Below, one piece after another: positions 29,065 to 37,124 of a stretch of DNA of 64,000 nucleotides. The DNA is from Cytobacillus pseudoceanisediminis (GTDB lineage: Bacteria; Bacillota; Bacilli; Bacillales; Cytobacillaceae), in the NCBI RefSeq assembly GCF_023516215.1, contig NZ_CP097349.1, positions 744,001-808,000 on the forward strand. The letters run 5' to 3'. The position numbers were made by a program, and so were the translations under genes. The notes beneath the pieces are model-generated. The model was not told where the DNA came from. It worked only from the letters and a program-made list of their open reading frames with translations, and ran no database searches. Each line of letters starts with the position of its first letter. Positions within the stretch are counted from its first letter, which is position 1.

Positions 29065-29179
29065 GTGAGTAAGCTGCTATTAAACATGCCTATTTTTCTA
29101 TCGAAAAACAACAGGCTGTGACCTCTTATCAAGTTTGATATGAATACAAGAGGGAATGAAATGGGCGAGGAGGGATCAA

Positions 29180-29623
29180 ATGAAAAAAATACTTTCATTT
29201 ATATCCATTTTGGTGATTATTATATTGGCAGCGGGCTGCAGTTCCAATGGAGAGAATGAGAAGCAGGAAAATGCAAACAGCGAAAAAGCAAACAACGCAG
29301 ACGGACAAATGGCTGATGAGCTTTTAAATGGCAGTGATGAGGTAATGGCGGTTCTGGATGATTTACAAGCTAATTTGGAAAATAAGGCGGAAAACTCGGA
29401 ACTGATACAAAAAAAGGGCAAAGACCTTGAGGAAAACTGGGATGAGATTGAGAAGAAAGTGGAGGAGAATTTTCCAGAAGACTACGAAAGTATTGAAAAG
29501 AGCTTATATCCGCTAATTAGTGAATCTCAGAAAGATCAGGGTGACTCAGCAAAAATGAAAGATCTGGTTACCGAAACAAAGGAAAAATTAGAGTCATTTA
29601 ATGAGAAATTAGCTGAAAAATAA
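29180..29623 (+). CDS. Lipoprotein, hypothetical
   Basis: 147 residues from ATG 29180 (GAGGAGGGATCAA upstream). Lipobox LAAGC near residue 20 after a hydrophobic segment (FISILVIIILAAG). The mature part is acidic, helix-forming and heptad-like (LDDLQANLENKAENSELIQKKGK in part), with no Cys beyond the anchor. Likely an extracytoplasmic coiled-coil lipoprotein. Not recognised beyond this. Confidence 0.75.
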   Translation: MKKILSFISILVIIILAAGCSSNGENEKQENANSEKANNADGQMADELLNGSDEVMAVLDDLQANLENKAENSELIQKKGKDLEENWDEIEKKVEENFPEDYESIEKSLYPLISESQKDQGDSAKMKDLVTETKEKLESFNEKLAEK

Positions 29624-29628
29624 TGAGT

Positions 29629-29667
29629 TTAAACCTGCCCTAAATTTTATTGGGCAGGTTTATTTCA
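29629..29667. terminator. Bidirectional terminator
   Basis: AAACCTGCCC pairs with GGGCAGGTTT around an 11-base loop. It separates the lipoprotein gene from the convergent anti-sigma gene (stop at 29673). Confidence 0.85.
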
Positions 29668-29672
29668 TTATA

Positions 29673-30422
29673 TTAGGTTCCCAGCACTTTTTGTCCTTGC
29701 GGCTGAGTGTTAAACGGATTAGGTTCCAATGTAATCCCAATATCTTCAAACGAATATTCTGGAGGCAGGCGGTAGGTGATAAGTCCGCTGCCGTTTTGAT
29801 CAGGTATCAAAGTGCCAGCACTTTGCCGGTTTCCGTTTTTTAACAGCCATACTTGGTAAACCTCATTACCCTTCGTAATAGGCATATTATTCAAGGCAAT
29901 GACAAGACTTGTTTCCGTACCTTCCTGAAGAAGGTATGCGCTGCCGGTTGCAGAAGCAGCTAAGCTTTGCCCTGTTAAGGAATAAGTCGTAACAATTTGT
30001 GTCGGATCAGCAGCTTTATTCTCTAATGACTTAATAGTATCTTTCAATTGAAGGCTGTTCCAATAAAACCCAATTAAACAAATGATTAAAATAGCTGTTA
30101 CAGCAGTGGATAGGGGTGAGAAATGCCTTTTGGTAACTGATAAAATTCGTTCTTTAAAGCTAATCGGTTCGGCTTCTATTTTTTCTTCGTGTTTAAGAAA
30201 TTTATTTTCTTCAAAGACAAAATCCATCACTTGTGACTTCAATGATTCCGGTACCTCTGTTTCTTCTACATCATAAGAAAGCATTTGCCATGTTTCTTGT
30301 ATAGATTTCAGTTCCTGCTGGCATTTTGCGCATTTTAGCAGATGGTCTTCGAACTGTTTTTTATCTTGGTTATTAAGTTCATTTATAATATATAAAGATA
30401 AATTATCACATTTATTCTCCAT
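29673..30422 (-). CDS. Anti-sigma factor (zinc-finger HC2 plus RskA-type C-terminal domain)
   Basis: 249 residues from ATG 30422, chosen because GGAGG lies 8 bases upstream. N-terminal anti-sigma zinc domain: FEDHLLKCAKCQQEL (H-x3-C-x2-C). One membrane segment near 105-122 (AVTAILIICLIGFYW), then an extracytoplasmic RskA-like domain (NEVYQVWLLKNGNRQSAGTL). It overlaps the end of the ECF sigma gene by 11 bases, giving translational coupling. It should hold that sigma factor at the membrane until an envelope signal releases it. Confidence 0.9.
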   Translation of the reverse strand: MENKCDNLSLYIINELNNQDKKQFEDHLLKCAKCQQELKSIQETWQMLSYDVEETEVPESLKSQVMDFVFEENKFLKHEEKIEAEPISFKERILSVTKRHFSPLSTAVTAILIICLIGFYWNSLQLKDTIKSLENKAADPTQIVTTYSLTGQSLAASATGSAYLLQEGTETSLVIALNNMPITKGNEVYQVWLLKNGNRQSAGTLIPDQNGSGLITYRLPPEYSFEDIGITLEPNPFNTQPQGQKVLGT

Positions 30423-30996
30423 GCCGAACACCTCCTATTTTCCCGCTGAAATTATTCCGCAGTTTCTTTAAGGCCTGATGCAGGCGGCTTTTAATCGTAC
30501 CCAGCGGCTTTTGTTCAAGTTCTGCAATTTCACTTAAGGAGTACCCTTCCCAATATAATAAGTTGATCAGGCGCTGCTGAGGTTCAGAGAGATGTCGTTT
30601 TGCTTCTTGAATCTGCTGTTTTAGCTGATTTCTGGTAACTTGCTGCTGTACATCATCAGCTGGTAGACCTTGCATTTGCTGCCAGTCCTCAAGCTCCAAT
30701 TGGACCGTTCCTTTATATTTTTGTTCTTTACGGATGAGATCTATGGAAATGTTTCGAGTTATGGTGAGAAGCCAGTTCACAAACTGTCCTTGGGATGCAT
30801 TATAGGTGCTTTTTGTCGTCCAAAGCCGAAGGAACACCTGCTGAACAATTTCTTTCGTTTTTTCCGTATCGCCTTTGGTTATTTTTATGGAGAAGCTATA
30901 AATAAGCTTTACATATCGGTCATATAGCTCTTCAAGTGCTGGCCGATGATTTTGAACAATTAATTCTATTAGTTCTTCATCTGACTTAGACTTCAT
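30412..30996 (-). CDS. ECF-family RNA polymerase sigma factor
   Basis: 194 residues. Region 2: LEELYDRYVKLIYSFSIKI and NWLLTITRNISIDLIRKEQ; region 4: LSEPQQRLINLLYWEGYSLSEIAELEQKPLGTIKSRLHQALKKLR, typical SigK/ECF41-free ECF type. Lacks region 3. It forms an operon with its anti-sigma (11-base overlap). A possible autoregulated promoter lies at 31020-31044 on the minus strand (AACA, 17 bases, CGTT). A similar AACC, 16 bases, CGTT lies before the lipoprotein gene at 31125-31634, which could be a target. Confidence 0.9.
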   Translation of the reverse strand: MKSKSDEELIELIVQNHRPALEELYDRYVKLIYSFSIKITKGDTEKTKEIVQQVFLRLWTTKSTYNASQGQFVNWLLTITRNISIDLIRKEQKYKGTVQLELEDWQQMQGLPADDVQQQVTRNQLKQQIQEAKRHLSEPQQRLINLLYWEGYSLSEIAELEQKPLGTIKSRLHQALKKLRNNFSGKIGGVRHGE

Positions 30997-31019
30997 TGAC
31001 GGAAATCGCTCCCTTGTTA

Positions 31020-31044
31020 AACGAAATTATTTAGTATAGATGTT
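31020..31044 (-). promoter_or_regulatory. ECF-type promoter candidate of the sigma/anti-sigma operon
   Basis: On the minus strand AACA (-35 core), 17 bases, CGTT (-10 core). The AAC...CGTT frame is typical of ECF promoters but short, so chance is possible. Confidence 0.35.
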
Positions 31045-31079
31045 AACATAGATTGACGGGAAAATTTGATAGGGGAGGA

Positions 31080-31109
31080 AAAAAGAACTGCCGATAAACC
31101 AGGCAGTTC
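31080..31109 (-). terminator. Terminator of the secreted-repeat lipoprotein gene
   Basis: On the minus strand GAACTGCC pairs with GGCAGTTC followed by T6. Confidence 0.8.
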
Positions 31110-31124
31110 CTTCGGCAGTATCCA

Positions 31125-31634
31125 TTATTGTGCAAATGATGTTTCGCTGTTAACAATAAACCAAACATCTTTGACGCCTTGTCCCTTTACATCACCAGAT
31201 GCTCCGTCCTTTACGAAGTAGTAAAGCGGATAGCCCTTGTAGGTCGTTTGTTTCTCACCAGTGTCAGCGCGAGTAATCGTTCCGAAGTCTTCTTTATTAA
31301 ATCCTTCCGGAACGGCAAAATCTTCAGAGTAGAAAGCAGGCCAGTTTTCAAGGCAATCTCCACTGCAATTTGATGTATTTGGCTGATCTTTTGCAAAGAA
31401 GTAAAGTGCCATACCTTTAGCATCTGTAAGATATTTACCAATTTTTTTGTTTTCCATCAGTTGAAGTTTCGCATCCGATTCTGCAAGATCTTTTTCTGAC
31501 TCGTTGTTAACCGCTGTTGTTGTTTCTTGTGCTTGTTCTTTTGTACCTGTGCTTTCTGGTTTTTCCTGAGAGCTGCATCCTGCAAAAAGTATGCAAGCTA
31601 AAAGAATTGTCCAAAAATAAACTTTTGTTTTCAT
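31125..31634 (-). CDS. Lipoprotein with COG4315 'secreted repeat' domain
   Basis: 169 residues. Lipobox LFAGC near residue 19 (MKTKVYFWTILLACILFAGC). The mature part repeats the COG4315 pattern: GKYLTDAKGMALYFFAKD then CSGDCLENWPAF, and YKGYPLYYFVKDG then GVKDVWFIV (Y-x-[FWY]-x-x-D motifs). Such lipoproteins are common next to ECF systems and heme-related membrane proteins; function is undescribed. A possible ECF promoter (AACC, 16 bases, CGTT) lies at 31674-31697. Start ATG 31634 behind GGAGGG. Confidence 0.85.
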   Translation of the reverse strand: MKTKVYFWTILLACILFAGCSSQEKPESTGTKEQAQETTTAVNNESEKDLAESDAKLQLMENKKIGKYLTDAKGMALYFFAKDQPNTSNCSGDCLENWPAFYSEDFAVPEGFNKEDFGTITRADTGEKQTTYKGYPLYYFVKDGASGDVKGQGVKDVWFIVNSETSFAQ

Positions 31635-31860
31635 GTTTAATCCCTCCGTTATTTTTTCTTATCAAATACAGGTAACGCAGGGGAGGGGTAAACGGTTTTA
31701 AACAAATTTAAAATTTTTTAAGATTCCTTAAGACAGGGCGGAATCAACAACGCGTATTGTGGCATTGATAAATTTAACAATTTTATATTTGTATATAACT
31801 TTCTAATCTGACTAGCCTGATTTGAGTGCGCTGATGAGTCAGGGGAAATAATACTAATGA
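31635..31860. other. Intergenic, nothing recognised beyond promoter candidates
   Basis: Contains the lipoprotein gene promoter region; the remaining AT-rich sequence shows no ORF with a ribosome site and no structured RNA I can recognise. Confidence 0.35.
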
Positions 31861-31900
31861 AACAGCAGCCGGTCTTATGTGAACCGGCTGCTGTTTTTTT
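31861..31900. terminator. Strong bidirectional terminator
   Basis: AACAGCAGCCGGT pairs with ACCGGCTGCTGTT and T7 follows. It ends the minus-strand MFS gene (stop 31904). Confidence 0.9.
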
Positions 31901-31903
31901 GCA

Positions 31904-33136
31904 TTATGCAATAGTTGAAGCAGTTTTATCCTGTTTATTGTGCTTATCCTGCAAAACAAATTGATTACGCCCTGCCCCAATTCCGGAAATAGTAAAGATG
32001 GCAGTAATGGCCATAAGGAAGATAAGTGGAACGGTCCAGGAGTGAAACAGGTCATACAGTGAGCCGATGAGTATCGGTCCTGCCGCGGCAAGCAGGTAGC
32101 CGACCGATTGTGCCATTCCTGAAAGACTGGCTGCCTGTTTGGCATTTTCAGCACGAAGGCCGATCAGGGTTAAGGAATGACTGATTGCAGCCCCAAGACC
32201 AATCCCGAGGAGAACAATACTGATGTTAGAGATGATGGCATTGATATTCATCAGGAGTCCCGTTATGCCGGCAAAAGTGAAAATGCCGATGCCAAGAGCA
32301 ATCCCCTTTTGGTTAGGCAGCCGATCGGCAAGAACCGGAATAATAAAATTAACAGGGAGTCCTGAAAACTGGAAAACTGTTACCATCCATCCAGCAGCAG
32401 CGATTTCCCGCCCCTGGCTATGAAGAATTTCGGGGAGCCAGGTGGTGGTGCTGAAATAGACCATTGATTGCAATCCCATAAACAGTGTGACCTGCCAGGC
32501 GATGGGTGAGGACCAGATAGAACCCTTTGGTGCAGAACCTTTAGGTGCTTCCGTTTTTTTCTTTCGCAATCTGATCTGAGGAAGCCAGACAATAATGGCG
32601 ATAAGGATTAAGATGGTCCATACACCAAGTGAAAGCCTCCATCCCAGGCCAAGATCTTCTGCAATCGGGATACTGAATCCTGGCGCAAGCCCTGCACAAA
32701 TCCCCATTGAAAATGTATAAATGCCTGTAAGCAGGCCAACCTTCTGCGGAAACTTTTCCTTGACCATTCCAGGAAGAAGCACATTGCAAAGACCTACGCC
32801 TAAACCTATTAAAATAGTTCCTATGTACAGAGGCGGAAGCATCCCTACAGAACGTGCAGCAATGCCGGATCCCAAAATAGTCAAACCCAATAGAATGCTC
32901 CATTCACTTCCAAGCTTTTGGGCAATCCTCGGAACAAAAGGAGAGAGCAGGGCGAAGGCAACGAGCGGAAGGGTAGTCAGAAGGCCTGCTGCACCATTGG
33001 AAATTCCCGTTTCATCCCGGATTGCTCCGATCAATGGCCCAACTGATGTAATCGCAGGGCGTAAATTAAAAGCAACAAAAATAATGCCGGCCATCAGGAA
33101 AAAGGTTTTTGAATCAAATTTTGCTGAACTTCTCAA
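31904..33136 (-). CDS. MFS transporter, CynX/NimT family
   Basis: 410 residues, 12 membrane segments. The N-terminus FNLRPAITSVGPLIGAIRDETGIS is diagnostic of the CynX/NimT branch. Start TTG 33136 behind AAGGAG (9-base spacing); no better start fits. Family members carry cyanate, 2-nitroimidazole or similar small compounds; here the direction and substrate are unknown. Monocistronic, closed by a strong terminator. Confidence 0.88.
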   Translation of the reverse strand: MRSSAKFDSKTFFLMAGIIFVAFNLRPAITSVGPLIGAIRDETGISNGAAGLLTTLPLVAFALLSPFVPRIAQKLGSEWSILLGLTILGSGIAARSVGMLPPLYIGTILIGLGVGLCNVLLPGMVKEKFPQKVGLLTGIYTFSMGICAGLAPGFSIPIAEDLGLGWRLSLGVWTILILIAIIVWLPQIRLRKKKTEAPKGSAPKGSIWSSPIAWQVTLFMGLQSMVYFSTTTWLPEILHSQGREIAAAGWMVTVFQFSGLPVNFIIPVLADRLPNQKGIALGIGIFTFAGITGLLMNINAIISNISIVLLGIGLGAAISHSLTLIGLRAENAKQAASLSGMAQSVGYLLAAAGPILIGSLYDLFHSWTVPLIFLMAITAIFTISGIGAGRNQFVLQDKHNKQDKTASTIA

Positions 33137-33303
33137 CTAAAGACACTCCTTAAAGGTATTTCGAAAATCCTTCGCGTAACGAAAAGACAATATTCAGAAT
33201 AGTATAATTGCTTTTGAGCTAAAAGTACATAGCTTTTAAGCAAAATGGCAATATTTTTACAGTTTATTAGATGGGGATAAATCTGAGGAAACAGCCGGAT
33301 ATA

Positions 33304-33329
33304 TAAAAAGCAAGGGGAGGTACCCCTTA
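33304..33329 (-). terminator. Terminator of the PadR gene
   Basis: On the minus strand AAGGGG-TACCT-CCCCTT then a T-run. Confidence 0.7.
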
Positions 33330-33338
33330 CTTCTATTT

Positions 33339-33845
33339 TTATACTGATTCTAATGCATCAAGAATTTTAGAAAGCCAATTCATATAAAACTCATTTAACC
33401 CTTTATAATGCTCCTGGATCAGGTTCGGAATGACGTCTTGGTAATCATGCTTCACTTCACTTTCTGTCTTCAGATCGGAGATCCAGGATTTAATATGCTC
33501 TGCTGCTGCAGGGACTTCGGGTGATTCGATAAATAATAGGGCTGGATAAAGGGAACGAGGTTCAGGCATCCGTTTTTTAAACACCTCAATGATCTCTTCT
33601 GAAAGCTGATTTTTTCCTTCTTCAGTAATTTGATAGACAGTGCGGTTTGGCCGGTTATTCACCTGTTCCCGCTTTTCCGCCTGGATCCACTTATGTTTTT
33701 CTAGTTTGCGGATGGCATGATATAAATTGCCGTCCGTAACGGGGAATAGCTGATCCCATTTGTGTTCTAAAATAACTTTTTTCATTTCATATGGATGATA
33801 TTCTTTCTCTTTTAAAAGACCGAGAATCACGATTTGCATGGACAT
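33339..33845 (-). CDS. PadR family regulator
   Basis: 168 residues. PadR wHTH: MQIVILGLLKEKEYHPYEMKKVIL, then LFPVTDGNLYHAIRKLEKHKWIQ and a wing with NRPNRTVYQITEEGK. The C-terminal half is the short dimerisation helix pair of the class. Start ATG 33845 follows AAAGGAG. Divergent from an SDR gene with a perfect 20-bp palindrome in the 75-base gap. The same core palindrome precedes another SDR at 35502, so this regulator probably controls itself and two dehydrogenase genes. Confidence 0.9.
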   Translation of the reverse strand: MSMQIVILGLLKEKEYHPYEMKKVILEHKWDQLFPVTDGNLYHAIRKLEKHKWIQAEKREQVNNRPNRTVYQITEEGKNQLSEEIIEVFKKRMPEPRSLYPALLFIESPEVPAAAEHIKSWISDLKTESEVKHDYQDVIPNLIQEHYKGLNEFYMNWLSKILDALESV

Positions 33846-33866
33846 AATAGCAGCTCCTTTTAAATT

Positions 33867-33886
33867 ATTACTTTGTACAAAGTAAT
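33867..33886. promoter_or_regulatory. Perfect palindromic PadR operator
   Basis: ATTACTTTGTACAAAGTAAT, 20 bp, fully symmetrical, in the PadR/SDR divergent gap. TACTTTGTACAAAGTA is the kind of site reported for PadR proteins. Confidence 0.8.
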
Positions 33887-33920
33887 GAATGATTTATAAT
33901 AAAGGTGAGGAGGAGATCAT

Positions 33921-34670
33921 ATGAATCTAAAGGACAAAGTTGCATTAATTACAGGCGGTGCCGGCGGAATTGGCAAGGGAATAGCTACTGCCATGCTGAA
34001 ACATGGCGCTAACGTTGTGATTGCAGATATCAACCGGGAAGCCGGAGAAGCGGCTGTAAAGCAATTACGCCAGTTTGGATCGATTCTTTTTATTGAAAAA
34101 GACATATCCCGGAAGGAAAATGCCGTAGAGCTTGTGCAGGAGACTATCTCACAGTATGGAAAATTGGATATCCTTGTCAACAACGCGCATGTTTCCAGAC
34201 AGATGCCATTTGTGAATACAACACTGGAAGACTTTGAATTATCCTTTAATTCAGGATTTTACCCTACTGTCCATTTAATGCAAGCCTCATACGAACAGCT
34301 TAAGAAAAATAAAGGATTCGTGATTAACTTTGCTTCAGGTGCCGGTATTTCGGGCCAGGTTAACCAGGCTTCCTATGGATCTGCAAAAGAAGCGATTCGC
34401 GGTTTGACGCGAACCGTTGCAAATGAGTGGGCTAAGGATCAGATTAATGTGAATTTAATCTCACCAATCGCTTATACTGAAGGCGTGAAAAATTGGAGCG
34501 AGAACTTCCCTGATCAATATGAGCAGGTACTCAATGGAATTCCGCTTGGCCGCATGGGGGATCCGGAAAAGGATATTGGGGAAGCGGCTGTATTCTTAAG
34601 CAGCGAAAGCAGCTCTTATATTACCGGACAGACAATAATGGTAGACGGCGGAACGCAAAAGTTAACATAA
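33921..34670 (+). CDS. Short-chain dehydrogenase/reductase (PadR-associated)
   Basis: 249 residues. TGGAGGIGKG cofactor loop, NNAH instead of NNAG near residue 90 (VNNAHVS), catalytic Ser-Tyr-Lys in FASGAG and YGSAKEA, VDGGTQ near the end. The Asn-Asn-Ala-His change is unusual but tolerable, since NNAG Gly contacts only the backbone. Start ATG 33921 behind GGTGAGGAGGAG. Directly downstream of the PadR palindrome, so inducible by the PadR ligand. Closed by a strong terminator. Confidence 0.88.
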   Translation: MNLKDKVALITGGAGGIGKGIATAMLKHGANVVIADINREAGEAAVKQLRQFGSILFIEKDISRKENAVELVQETISQYGKLDILVNNAHVSRQMPFVNTTLEDFELSFNSGFYPTVHLMQASYEQLKKNKGFVINFASGAGISGQVNQASYGSAKEAIRGLTRTVANEWAKDQINVNLISPIAYTEGVKNWSENFPDQYEQVLNGIPLGRMGDPEKDIGEAAVFLSSESSSYITGQTIMVDGGTQKLT

Positions 34671-34707
34671 ACAAAGAAACTGTCTCCTTGGACAGTTTCT
34701 TTGTTTG
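34671..34707. terminator. Bidirectional terminator between the SDR genes
   Basis: ACAAAGAAACTGTC pairs perfectly (14 bp) with GACAGTTTCTTTGT. Confidence 0.9.
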
Positions 34708-34767
34708 AGATAGGCTTACCTGCTCTGAAGTTAGTTAATTGTCTGGCTTAAAGACCCTTCCGCTTTT

Positions 34768-35502
34768 CTATTGTGCAGAAAAGCCGCCGTCAATAACTAA
34801 TTCTGCTCCTGTAATATATGAAGAATCATCTGAAGCAAGGAACAATACAGCGCGTGCCACGTCATCCGCTTCACCAAGTCTTTGGAGCGGAGTGGCCTGA
34901 ATTAATCTTTGCAGCACTTCACTGGATTCTGACAGGTTTTCTGTCATTGGCGTTTTAATGACGCCAGGGAAGACGGCGTTAACCCTGATACCGAAACGGC
35001 CATACTGTGTGCTTGCCGCTCTGGAGATGGCTCTGACAGCACCTTTTGAAGCAGTGTACGTGTTTGTCCCCATCCCCACCATGGCTGTGTAGCTTGAAAT
35101 ATTCACAACTGCACCGCTTTGCTGTTTGACCATCTGCGGCAATACATGCTTCATTCCTGCAAATGGCCCGAAACCATTTATGCGCATCATAAGATCCCAA
35201 TCTTCAATGGTCACATCATCCATATGCTTCTCGCTTGAAATGCCGGCATTATTAATAAGAACATCGATTCTTCCATGATCGGCAACGATTTCTTCCACTG
35301 CCTTTTTCCAATCATCCTCTGACATGACATTCAGCAATTTGCCTTCCACTGAAACATTTTGGCTGACAGCGTTCAAGAGCTCTTTATTAATGTCCGCTGC
35401 AATAACATAAGCGCCTTCTTCGACTAAAAGCTCAGTCATTCGTTTTCCCATTCCAGATGCTCCGCCAGTAACCAATACAATTTTATTATCAAATTTACCC
35501 AT
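34768..35502 (-). CDS. Short-chain dehydrogenase/reductase
   Basis: 244 residues from ATG 35502 (AAGGGGGAATTGTA upstream). LVTGGASGMGKRM, LINNAG, YTASKGA (catalytic Tyr-x3-Lys), and ITGAELVIDGGFS. Longer frame upstream (to 35616) has no ribosome site and crosses the operator-like palindrome, so it is not used. The 16-bp palindrome at 35565-35580 equals the PadR operator except for its two central bases. So two SDR enzymes lie in one regulon with PadR. Confidence 0.88.
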   Translation of the reverse strand: MGKFDNKIVLVTGGASGMGKRMTELLVEEGAYVIAADINKELLNAVSQNVSVEGKLLNVMSEDDWKKAVEEIVADHGRIDVLINNAGISSEKHMDDVTIEDWDLMMRINGFGPFAGMKHVLPQMVKQQSGAVVNISSYTAMVGMGTNTYTASKGAVRAISRAASTQYGRFGIRVNAVFPGVIKTPMTENLSESSEVLQRLIQATPLQRLGEADDVARAVLFLASDDSSYITGAELVIDGGFSAQ

Positions 35503-35564
35503 TACAATTCCCCCTTGATGTATCTTTTTAAAATGCGTTTGCAAATTAAGTATAATCGAAAATA

Positions 35565-35580
35565 TACTTTGCGCAAAGTA
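35565..35580. promoter_or_regulatory. Second copy of the PadR operator core
   Basis: TACTTTGCGCAAAGTA, a perfect 16-bp palindrome, identical to the 33867 site outside the central pair (GC for TA). Sixty-three bases upstream of the SDR start. Confidence 0.75.
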
Positions 35581-35626
35581 ATTAGTTCTGGGAAAATAAC
35601 AAGTTTTAAGGGACATTTCATTATTC

Positions 35627-35655
35627 TTGATAGAAAGGGAAAGGATTGGTATAAT
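35627..35655 (+). promoter_or_regulatory. SigA promoter of the TetR/SMR regulator gene
   Basis: TTGATA, 17-base spacer, TATAAT: near-consensus. The operator begins immediately at the end of the -10. Confidence 0.8.
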
Positions 35656-35671
35656 GAATGACAGTCAGTCA
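35656..35671 (+). promoter_or_regulatory. TetR operator copy 1
   Basis: GAATGACAGTCAGTCA, with half-sites TGAC/GTCA. Its exact reverse complement recurs at 36321 before the SMR genes. Confidence 0.75.
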
Positions 35672-35694
35672 CTTTGAACAAGGAGGATATATAC

Positions 35695-36279
35695 ATGCAG
35701 GATCGGCCGGATGATAAATACAGTAGAATACTGAACGCTTCTATTGAGGTTATTTCTGAAAAAGGCCTTGAAAAATCCTCGGTATCAGAGATCGTTAAGA
35801 AAGCAGGCATTGCTCAGGGAACGTTCTATTTATATTTTTCTTCAAAAAGTGATTTGGTTCCTGCGATCGCCAATTCACTTCTCACCAAAATACTGGATCG
35901 GATGAAGAGGAAGGTGCAGGGAGCAGAAAGCTTCTGGAGCACTTTAGATGCCGTCATTGATGAGACCTTTAAGGTTACAGATGAACATAAAGATATCATC
36001 GTACTTGTATACTCAGGGCTTGCTGTCAACCATTCCCTGGAAAAATGGGAAGAGGTATACCGGCCATATTACGAATGGCTTGAGGTTGAAATCAGCAAGG
36101 CGGTTCAAAAAGAAGAAATTTTACCAGACATTAATGTGAAGTGGACCTCAAGGACCATCATTAACCTTATCGAAAATGCTGCTGAAAGATATTATATTGG
36201 CCGCGAGCGGGATGAGTCCCTGACTGTTTATAAGGAAGAGCTTTTTAAATTTATCAGGAAATCATTAATCACGGACTAA
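35695..36279 (+). CDS. TetR repressor of the SMR pair
   Basis: 194 residues from ATG 35695 (AAGGAGGATATATAC). HTH: SRILNASIEVISEKGLEKSSVSEIVKKAGIAQGTFYLYFSSK. C-terminal ligand domain unclassified. Operators identical in sequence lie at its own promoter and before the SMR pair 41 bases past its stop, so it represses both; multidrug cations that leave through the pumps are the likely inducers. The arrangement tetR-smr-smr is a classic local drug-efflux circuit. Confidence 0.9.
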   Translation: MQDRPDDKYSRILNASIEVISEKGLEKSSVSEIVKKAGIAQGTFYLYFSSKSDLVPAIANSLLTKILDRMKRKVQGAESFWSTLDAVIDETFKVTDEHKDIIVLVYSGLAVNHSLEKWEEVYRPYYEWLEVEISKAVQKEEILPDINVKWTSRTIINLIENAAERYYIGRERDESLTVYKEELFKFIRKSLITD

Positions 36280-36320
36280 AATTATTGGACTGCTTCCAAT
36301 AATTTTTCTTTAAATAAAAA

Positions 36321-36336
36321 TGACTGACTGTCATTC
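36321..36336 (-). promoter_or_regulatory. TetR operator copy 2
   Basis: TGACTGACTGTCATTC, the exact reverse complement of the 35656 site, 19 bases before the first SMR start. Confidence 0.75.
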
Positions 36337-36354
36337 ATAAGGAGTTGAGAGCAA

Positions 36355-36690
36355 ATGAAATGGATGTTAGTATTTACAGCCGGCATCCTTGAAGTGATGT
36401 GGGCTTCAGGTTTAAAATATGCAGATTCATTTCTGGAATGGACGATTACCACTGTACTGATAGCAGCAAGCTTTATACTATTGATTCGCTCATATAAAGT
36501 AATTCCTGTTGCGGCAGCTTATACCGTATTTGTCGGGATTGGAACTGTAGGCACTTATATTTTAGGTGTGATCATGGGGGAGCCTTTTTCGGTAACTCAA
36601 GTATTTTTTCTGGTGATATTATTGGCAGGGATCATTGGCATGAAGACTTTTACGAAACAGGAAAACACTGAAGTGAGAGGTGAATTATAA
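36355..36690 (+). CDS. Small multidrug resistance protein, first of a pair
   Basis: 111 residues, four membrane segments. SMR marks: ILEVMWASGLKYA (the essential Glu near residue 13) and AAAYTVFVGIGTVGTYILGV. Start ATG 36355 behind GGAGTTGAGAGC. Overlaps the second SMR gene by one base. Paired SMR proteins such as YkkC/YkkD work as asymmetric dimers. Controlled by the upstream TetR. Guanidinium or quaternary ammonium export are the family alternatives. Confidence 0.9.
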   Translation: MKWMLVFTAGILEVMWASGLKYADSFLEWTITTVLIAASFILLIRSYKVIPVAAAYTVFVGIGTVGTYILGVIMGEPFSVTQVFFLVILLAGIIGMKTFTKQENTEVRGEL

Positions 36691-37004
36691 TGGCTTGGGG
36701 ATTATTGATTCTGGCGGGCATAGAAGAAGTGGTCGCTACAATTGCCATGAAATACATGGATGGAACGAGAAAGAAATGGCCGATCGTTATAATGGCAGTT
36801 GGTTTTATTTTCTCTTTCTTCTGTTTATCTATGGCCATGCAAAGGATTCCAGCCGGTGTGGCCTATGCTATTTGGACAGGAGTGGGGAGCATTGGCATTA
36901 CGCTGGCTGGTTTGTTTTGGTTTAAAGAAAAATTTGGTTATAAGCAATATTTATCCCTGGCATTCATCTTAGTTGGTGTTATTGGACTGGGGATGACATC
37001 TTAA
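36690..37004 (+). CDS. Small multidrug resistance protein, second of a pair
   Basis: 104 residues, four membrane segments. IEEVVATIAMKYM with the conserved Glu near residue 11, and VAYAIWTGVGSIGITLAGLFWFKE (SMR signature). ATG overlaps the stop of the first SMR gene (TAATG), so the two are made in fixed ratio and almost certainly form a heterodimer. Terminator follows at 37031. Confidence 0.9.
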   Translation: MAWGLLILAGIEEVVATIAMKYMDGTRKKWPIVIMAVGFIFSFFCLSMAMQRIPAGVAYAIWTGVGSIGITLAGLFWFKEKFGYKQYLSLAFILVGVIGLGMTS

Positions 37005-37030
37005 GAACTCCTTAGGCTATTAATATCAGA

Positions 37031-37061
37031 AGCAGACCTTAAAAGTGATGGTCTGTTTTTT
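37031..37061 (+). terminator. Terminator of the SMR operon
   Basis: CAGACC, 11-base loop, GGTCTG, then T6. Confidence 0.8.
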
Positions 37062-37071
37062 GAAAAAGAAA

Positions 37072-37092
37072 TTAGTTGCAAAATACAACTAA
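37072..37092. promoter_or_regulatory. Operator upstream of the Cys-rich MarR gene
   Basis: TTAGTTG-N7-CAACTAA, perfect 7-bp arms, 32 bases before the start. TTG-N7-CAA recurs at 37591. Confidence 0.7.
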
Positions 37093-37124
37093 AAGAACTA
37101 TACTGTAACCAAGAGGTGAAAATA

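Noticed and set aside
36280..36354. Guanidine riboswitch before the SMR pair
   Set aside because: Gap is only 75 bases and holds a TetR operator; no room or motif for the ykkC RNA.
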